In this document: positions 34,402 to 38,212 of the stretch, piece by piece | Position numbering within the stretch: the first letter of the stretch is position 1 | How the letters are laid out: every line of letters starts with the position of its first letter | Program-made: the position numbers and the translations under genes | Notes under the pieces: generated by a model | The model's input: only the letters and a program-made list of their open reading frames with translations | Databases searched by the model: none | What the model was told of the DNA's origin: nothing | DNA from: an uncultured Lachnospiraceae bacterium | GTDB lineage: Bacteria; Bacillota; Clostridia; Lachnospirales; Lachnospiraceae | Direction of reading: 5' to 3' | Length of the DNA: 38,212 nucleotides | NCBI GenBank assembly: GCA_946407725.1 | Contig: CAMJPM010000024.1 | Coordinates: 1 to 38,212, forward strand

Positions 34402-35173
34402 CCTGCCCCTTATAGGTACAGATCTTTCTGCTCCTGTTATTTACCGCGTCATCATATATAATGTCATAAGTCTTTCCCATTTCTATTGTCTTCATGGGGA
34501 TATCATTTACCATATATCTTCTGGAAGCTCCTGCGGCGATGAAATCCTCCTCAAAAGGAAAGATGGTGACAAAAATATCCCTGTCAAGATCCCTTACGTT
34601 CATTGAGTATGTACGAATACTCTCATTGCCCTCATAATCAATATAAGGTGCCGTAAAATCCTTCAGATATCTGTATGTGACCTTTGCCTGTTCCTCCACA
34701 TAGTGGACAAATGTATAGGAATGCTGACATTCCACATCAATGAACACGTTTTTGGTATTATGATCCCTGCAATAGGTAAAGGGAGAATCCGCTCCGAATG
34801 AGCTTTTGTTTGTCATGGCGCAGAGCTCTTCCCTGTCATGACCCCACACCGCAAAGCTGTAGATCGGGTGCCTGGTCCGTCTGAAATCCTCTCTTTTCAG
34901 CGCCACCTTTCCGATAACCCCTGTCCTGCAGGGACTCTTCCTTATGTCAAAGGCCTTTCCGCTGCAAAAATCCCAGTTAAAGGTGGGTATCAGAATGGTG
35001 CCCTCCGGACCTATGATATCAATGATGCCGTCTATCAGCTCATTCATATCCCCGCTCTCACCGTTTTCCAGCGAGGTATATAAAAGTGTCTTAACATCTG
35101 AAGCCACCCAGACGCTGTCACCACTTTTCAGTCCGAAATATTCCGGTATCTTCCTAAGCGGTATATATGACAT
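34394..35173 (-). CDS. AAC(3)-family N-acyltransferase
   Basis: Resembles aminoglycoside 3-N-acetyltransferase family proteins (YokD, FrbF), which transfer acyl groups from CoA to amines of sugars or other metabolites. Shown by 'GTILIPTFNWDF' (58-69), 'RRTRHPIYSFAVWG' (98-111), 'FGADSPF' (126-132) and the catalytic-type 'FVHYVEEQ' (His157, Glu160). 259 residues is normal. Many chromosomal members lie in surface-glycan loci and do not confer antibiotic resistance, so no resistance role is inferred. It is the first gene of the acyl-carrier cluster and is preceded by a hairpin-rich gap. Confidence 0.85.
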   Translation of the reverse strand: MSYIPLRKIPEYFGLKSGDSVWVASDVKTLLYTSLENGESGDMNELIDGIIDIIGPEGTILIPTFNWDFCSGKAFDIRKSPCRTGVIGKVALKREDFRRTRHPIYSFAVWGHDREELCAMTNKSSFGADSPFTYCRDHNTKNVFIDVECQHSYTFVHYVEEQAKVTYRYLKDFTAPYIDYEGNESIRTYSMNVRDLDRDIFVTIFPFEEDFIAAGASRRYMVNDIPMKTIEMGKTYDIIYDDAVNNRSRKICTYKGQDD

Positions 35174-35192
35174 GGCTGCCGCTCCTTTCCAT

Positions 35193-35339
35193 CGTATCTA
35201 TTCAGAACCCTCCGGATTCTGAATAGATACGCGCATTCGGCTCATTAGAGTCGTGCTACGCACGAGGAGCCGAAAGGTGAAATGTCCAGTGGACATCTTT
35301 CCACTTGCGGTTCCGCAAGTGACTGTTCTGAACAGTTAC
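35193..35339. repeat. cluster of five inverted repeats
   Basis: Hairpins in order: 15-bp arms 35193-35207/35217-35231; TTCGGCTC/GAGCCGAA (35236-35243, 35267-35274) enclosing TCGTGC/GCACGA (35251-35256, 35260-35265); ATGTCC-AGT-GGACAT (35282-35296); CACTTGCGG/CCGCAAGTG (35302-35310, 35313-35321); ACTGTTC/GAACAGT (35322-35336). Together they fill the gap between the GH25 gene and the AAC(3)-like gene. Confidence 0.85.
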
Positions 35340-35353
35340 TTTCCATCAAAAAA

Positions 35354-36364
35354 TCAGTAAAATGCCAGATTGAGGTCACAGTTTCCTTCCACTCCGGGTA
35401 CAGAGCCGCTTTCACTGTACTGCCAGATCCTCATCTCATAGGGAAAATAGGGGGTGTAACTGTCTTCGGAAATGTATCCCGCAAACCATTTCTGGTAATC
35501 CTCCAACAGAGCGATATCAGTCAGCCTTAAAAAGGTCTTGATATTGCCGTATATTATGGGGGTATAGCCCGCCTCCCTGATCCGTTCACAAAATGCTATG
35601 ACGTTTTTTGTATACTGTTCCTTTTTCAGGCCCTTTGTTCTGGGAGTTGTCTCGAAGTTTTCCACTTTTTCCAGATCATAGGCTATGGGACAGGTGATTT
35701 TTTTATCCTTTATACATTCCAGGACAAAATCCGCTTCCTCCCGCGCTTCCTCCTCGTTAATGGCCTGGGAAAAAAAGTAGGTACCGGTTTCAAGTCCGGC
35801 GGCTGACGCCTTTTCCACATTGCTGTCAAAGGAATCATCCTTGACTATGGCTCCTGAACCGTATCCTCTTATACCGGCCCTGATATAGGCAAACCTCACG
35901 CCGGAGCTGTAGACCTTTTCCCAGTCCACTGTTCCATTATATTTGGAGATATCTATGCCTTTTATCCCCTTTATCTCTCCGTCCTCAATATAATCCAGGG
36001 TACCGTCTTCGTTTTTCCTGAATTCCCCGTTCTTATAACTGTTTTTCTTCAGCTTCTCCTGAATGTCATAAAAATAGAAGCTTCCCTCGTCTGTCAGAAC
36101 CAGTTCATCGGGGAAAAAGTATTTCAGTATCTGTATGGTAGAGTATCCCGACTGAGCCATTTCCTTGAGCTTTAATCTGAAAAGGGCTCCCGAATCCTCT
36201 GTCTCAGCCCGGATCACAGTATTATTTTCAGAAAGCTTTTCCTCTGTTTCATTTTCCCTGAAAGCAAAAAACAGGGCCACTACAAGGAGTGCAGCGGATA
36301 TAAATGTCACGAAGACCGCATAGAACAGCAGTCCTCCCGCTCCGTCTTTATTATTTTTCTTCAT
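35354..36364 (-). CDS. membrane-anchored GH25 muramidase
   Basis: GH25 enzymes cut peptidoglycan between N-acetylmuramic acid and N-acetylglucosamine. An N-terminal membrane helix (~10-35) anchors the protein; a linker region (~36-130) is not recognised; the GH25 barrel runs from ~135 with 'KGIDISKYNG' (Asp138), 'FAYIRAGIRGYGSG', the catalytic 'YDLEKVE' (Asp230, Glu232) and C-terminal 'IWQYSESG' and 'NCDLNLAF'. All key residues are present. The anchoring suggests a wall-remodelling enzyme rather than a phage lysin. It is separated from the acyl-carrier cluster by the hairpin-rich gap, so a functional link is uncertain. Confidence 0.92.
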   Translation of the reverse strand: MKKNNKDGAGGLLFYAVFVTFISAALLVVALFFAFRENETEEKLSENNTVIRAETEDSGALFRLKLKEMAQSGYSTIQILKYFFPDELVLTDEGSFYFYDIQEKLKKNSYKNGEFRKNEDGTLDYIEDGEIKGIKGIDISKYNGTVDWEKVYSSGVRFAYIRAGIRGYGSGAIVKDDSFDSNVEKASAAGLETGTYFFSQAINEEEAREEADFVLECIKDKKITCPIAYDLEKVENFETTPRTKGLKKEQYTKNVIAFCERIREAGYTPIIYGNIKTFLRLTDIALLEDYQKWFAGYISEDSYTPYFPYEMRIWQYSESGSVPGVEGNCDLNLAFY

Positions 36365-36430
36365 GACAGCTATTATAACACATTTTTATGAAAACTATTC
36401 AGAATCCCCCACACCGCACGTCCGGGGCAC

Positions 36431-36483
36431 TGACCGACACTGTCGGTCAAAACGTGCCCGTAAAACGTCCGCTGGACGTTTTA
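36431..36483. repeat. two inverted repeats in the GH25-lipoprotein gap
   Basis: TGACCGACA-C-TGTCGGTCA (36431-36449), flanked by GGGCAC/GTGCCC which can extend it, and TAAAACGTCC-GCT-GGACGTTTTA (36461-36483). The rest of the 226-base gap holds the terminator and AT-rich sequence. Confidence 0.8.
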
Positions 36484-36531
36484 CCGCAAAAAATAATTTT
36501 TGATTAAAACAATCAAAGAAATCTTTTTTGA

Positions 36532-36576
36532 TACAAAAAGACAGCCGGAGAAACTGATGGGCTCCTCCGGCTGTCT
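36532..36576 (-). terminator. intrinsic terminator of the lipoprotein gene
   Basis: A 12-bp stem AGACAGCCGGAG/CTCCGGCTGTCT (36565-36576 and 36539-36550) with a 14-base loop is followed by TTTTTGTATC on the minus strand. It lies 14 bases after the stop codon. Confidence 0.9.
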
Positions 36577-36590
36577 CTTAAAATTTTTAC

Positions 36591-37256
36591 TTATTCAAGT
36601 TCCCCGTCATATGAGATGGTTACGTCAGTTATGGCATCCCCTTCAAATGTAAGGTCTATAAGGAATGGTTCATTGTCAGCGGAATATACATCATATTCCA
36701 CAAAATCCTCATCCGCATCGGTAGGGGCAGTCATATCATAGGTGGTGATATTGAACTGGGCGAAGATCTTTCCGAGTTCGGGATACAGGGCCTTTATTGC
36801 CTTCTTCTGTCCGTCGGTAAGGGTTCCGATTTCATAATCTTCCAGATCTTCCTTTGCGGAAGTCTCATCACCTTCATAATATGCCGTAAGATATGCAAGC
36901 CTTGCCTTGCTCATATCTCCGTCCTTGTCCTTAACGTCAACCGGCTTTTTGGGCTCCTTTTCCTTTAATACCACTTCGGGAGCGTCTACATACACGTAGG
37001 TCTGGTCGTTAATGAATGCTGAAAGACTGTAGCTTCCGTCTTCCAGGGTTCCTGCCGTAACGTCCTGATTGGATTCCGCATCGTCATCCTCAAATACGAG
37101 TTCCGTATCATCGCCGTCACCATCTGCCTCTTTTTTGGCATCGGGACCTATTCCCGAGGTGTCCGGCAGGTTCATTCTGCAGCCTGTAAGGGAGGCTGCC
37201 AGTAATGAAGCCGAAACAATGAGCATTGCTACTTTAGATAATCCTGACCTTTTCAT
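36591..37256 (-). CDS. hypothetical lipoprotein
   Basis: The signal peptide ends in SLTGC (Cys26), a good lipobox, so the 221-residue product is probably lipidated and exposed at the membrane surface. An acidic, low-complexity stretch (~38-65, 'DGDGDDTELVFEDDDAES') follows, then a predicted beta/alpha region ending in 'FEGDAITDVTISYDGELE'. No known domain recognised. It has its own strong terminator and lies alone between two gaps, so it is probably monocistronic. The 200 bases upstream contain two BspEI-like TCCGGA sites and a GATCCGGATC palindrome but no clear promoter. Confidence 0.8.
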   Translation of the reverse strand: MKRSGLSKVAMLIVSASLLAASLTGCRMNLPDTSGIGPDAKKEADGDGDDTELVFEDDDAESNQDVTAGTLEDGSYSLSAFINDQTYVYVDAPEVVLKEKEPKKPVDVKDKDGDMSKARLAYLTAYYEGDETSAKEDLEDYEIGTLTDGQKKAIKALYPELGKIFAQFNITTYDMTAPTDADEDFVEYDVYSADNEPFLIDLTFEGDAITDVTISYDGELE

Positions 37257-37456
37257 CTTTATTCACCATTCCTTTTTTAATCTGTATTATTTTTTTAACA
37301 TCCGCGGGTTATAACATTTACGATCCGGATCATTCAGTAATATCATACTCCGGATCTGTATTTTTCGGTATATTATCACAGATCTCAAAGGAAATCCATG
37401 GAATTCAGAGAATCTTAAATAATATTCATCATATTTTAATTGCGTTAACTGCGCCA

Positions 37457-37909
37457 TCAACCCTCGATGGCGATCAGTTTTTTCTCCTCAACCTTCTTTT
37501 CAGGCTCTTTCTTCGGGATGTTAAGTGTCAGAACACCGTTCTCAAATCTGGCCCGGATATCGTTCTCAGTGATCTCCTCACCTACATAAAAGCTCCTGCT
37601 GCAATGTCCGGTGTAGCGTTCCTTCCTTATGTACTCTCCTTCCTCTTTCTCGTCCTTTACCTCTTCATGACTGGCATTGATGGTAAGGTAGCCTTCCTTC
37701 AGCTCAGCCTTAATATCCTCTTTCCTGAAGCCCGGAAGAGAAATATCCAGCTCAAAGCCCTTGTCGCTTTCCTTAACATCCGTCTGCATCATATTTACCG
37801 GAGAAGAAATACCCGGGTTCCAAACATGCTTAAAGGTTACGGGAACATCAAAGAAATCATTGATAATGTCGTCTGTGAAGTTGTCGTTAAAAATTCTAGG
37901 TAATAACAT
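37457..37909 (-). CDS. hsp20: small heat-shock protein, Hsp20/alpha-crystallin family
   Basis: Hsp20 proteins hold unfolding proteins in an ATP-independent way. The 150-residue protein has the short N-terminal 'MLLPRIFNDNF...DDFFDVP' arm (here written in parts), an alpha-crystallin domain (~45-135) with 'FELDISLPGFRKEDIKAEL', 'RSFYVGEEITENDIRARFENGVLTLNIPKKE' type strands including the conserved GVLTLxxPK, and a C-terminal KK-rich tail. It stands alone behind its own promoter with a perfect CIRCE operator. No dnaK, groEL or hrcA gene is in the window. Confidence 0.96.
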   Translation of the reverse strand: MLLPRIFNDNFTDDIINDFFDVPVTFKHVWNPGISSPVNMMQTDVKESDKGFELDISLPGFRKEDIKAELKEGYLTINASHEEVKDEKEEGEYIRKERYTGHCSRSFYVGEEITENDIRARFENGVLTLNIPKKEPEKKVEEKKLIAIEG

Positions 37910-37971
37910 AGTGAAGCCTCCTTTTTATTATCCGTCCTGTTTCAAAGGGTATTGTTTTTGTTTACGACTAT

Positions 37972-38000
37972 GTTATACCACTATTGTTAGCACTCGTCAA
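37972..38000 (-). promoter_or_regulatory. hsp20 promoter
   Basis: TTGACG (37995-38000) and TATAAC (37972-37977) on the minus strand, separated by exactly 17 bases: a near-consensus sigma-A promoter. The -35 lies at the edge of the CIRCE element, so repressor binding would cover it. The leader is ~60 bases. Confidence 0.8.
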
Positions 38001-38013
38001 GTATGAGTGCTAA
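37987..38013. promoter_or_regulatory. CIRCE operator (HrcA-binding site)
   Basis: TTAGCACTC (37987-37995), 9 bases, GAGTGCTAA (38005-38013): a perfect match to the canonical CIRCE inverted repeat, the binding site of the heat-shock repressor HrcA. It overlaps the -35 of the hsp20 promoter. Confidence 0.97.
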
Positions 38014-38057
38014 CAAATTTTGTGAACTTTCTGTGAAAAACGTCCCGTGCCCCAGAG

Positions 38058-38095
38058 TAAAAAAGCCCCCTGCTTAAAGCAGGGGGCTAGTTTTT
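38058..38095. terminator. bidirectional intrinsic terminator
   Basis: AGCCCCCTGC (38064-38073) pairs with GCAGGGGGCT (38079-38088) across a short loop. TTTTTTACT follows on the minus strand and AGTTTTTAT on the plus strand. It ends the ferredoxin transcript and could also end any rightward transcription from the hsp20 upstream region. Confidence 0.9.
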
Positions 38096-38116
38096 ATGCA
38101 TATTTTTCGTTTTCGT

Positions 38117-38212
38117 TTATTCAGCCTTGATTGCGCCGGTAGGGCAGGCACCTTCACATGCACCGCAGTCAATGCAGGTTCCTGCATCAACAACATACTT
38201 GTCAGATCCTTC
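38117..38212 (-). CDS. 2[4Fe-4S] ferredoxin, 3' part
   Basis: The last 31 codons of a gene that enters from the right edge. The product ends 'TCIDCGACEGACPTGAIKAE', containing C-x-x-C-x-x-C-x3-CP, the second cluster motif of clostridial-type 55-56-residue ferredoxins; roughly the first 25 residues, with the other cluster motif, lie outside the window. It carries electrons between low-potential redox enzymes in the cytoplasm. The stop TAA (38117-38119) is followed by the bidirectional terminator. Confidence 0.93.
   Translation of the reverse strand, partial: EGSDKYVVDAGTCIDCGACEGACPTGAIKAE

Noticed and set aside
29489-35173. A true Nod-factor-type lipochitooligosaccharide pathway
   Set aside because: There is no NodC-type chitin synthase, NodB deacetylase or NodA acyltransferase; only the ACP and GT-like parts resemble that system.
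34394-35173. Aminoglycoside-resistance gene
   Set aside because: The AAC(3) family includes many surface-glycan and metabolite acyltransferases. The operon context points away from resistance, and no mobile element is nearby.
35354-36364. Prophage endolysin
   Set aside because: The GH25 domain is tethered by an N-terminal membrane helix and there are no holin, portal, tail or integrase genes in the window.
37257-37456. Promoter or RNA element upstream of the hypothetical lipoprotein
   Set aside because: Only the GATCCGGATC palindrome and AT-rich tracts are visible; no hexamer pair with acceptable spacing stood out.

Overview
The window looks like chromosomal DNA of a low-to-mid GC anaerobic Firmicute, most likely a member of the Lachnospiraceae (Clostridia). 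The reasons are a conserved rpsF-ssb-rpsR block, an ArgJ-type cyclic arginine operon, a two-subunit pyrD/pyrK dihydroorotate dehydrogenase, a GerM-like lipoprotein, DUF1653 and DUF5721-like proteins, an HrcA/CIRCE-controlled small heat-shock gene and a clostridial 2[4Fe-4S] ferredoxin. No tRNA, rRNA, transposase, phage module or CRISPR array was seen.

Layout: (1) 15-1584 (-): DUF1653 protein and holA. (2) 1766-11269 (+): histidine kinase, GerM-like lipoprotein, comEC, a Pro/Glu/Ala-repeat surface protein, xylA and a DegT-type sugar aminotransferase. (3) 11325-17727 (-): OmpR-type response regulator, comEA, then (upstream) the arginine operon argC-GNAT-argJ-argB-argD behind a promoter embedded in a paired ARG-box-like operator. 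(4) 17838-18031: an unusual array of inverted repeats with a perfect 42-bp palindrome. (5) 18096-21865: DegV (+), LytTR regulator, DUF1294, argG (-) and a DUF5721-like gene (+). (6) 21871-28128 (-): pyrC-plsC-phosphomannomutase, a conserved hypothetical, then pyrK-pyrD. (7) 28211-29386 (-): rpsF-ssb-rpsR with promoter and terminator. (8) 29489-35173 (-): a candidate undescribed cluster, AAC(3)-like acyltransferase, Cys-cluster protein, dedicated acyl carrier protein, MaoC-type hydratase, sirtuin, and a 902-residue protein joining a fucosyltransferase-like domain to a condensation/alcohol-acetyltransferase-like domain. (9) 35354-38212 (-): membrane-anchored GH25 muramidase, a lipoprotein, Hsp20 with CIRCE, and the 3' part of a ferredoxin gene.

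How the genes work together: argC/J/B/D plus argG give ornithine and argininosuccinate synthesis; pyrC, pyrK and pyrD give the dihydroorotase and dihydroorotate dehydrogenase steps of UMP synthesis. comEA and comEC are DNA-uptake genes, and the kinase and response regulator look like one two-component pair. They are now separated and on opposite strands, and inverting about 1.6-11.3 kb would put comEA-regulator-kinase-gerM-comEC back in one line. The section-8 cluster has parts for loading, modifying and transferring an acyl group onto a glycan or amino-sugar; its product is unknown.

Stretches over about 200 bases without a gene (8388-8642, 17728-18095, 36365-36590) are mainly inverted repeats, promoters and terminators, described below; 37257-37456 shows no convincing element.
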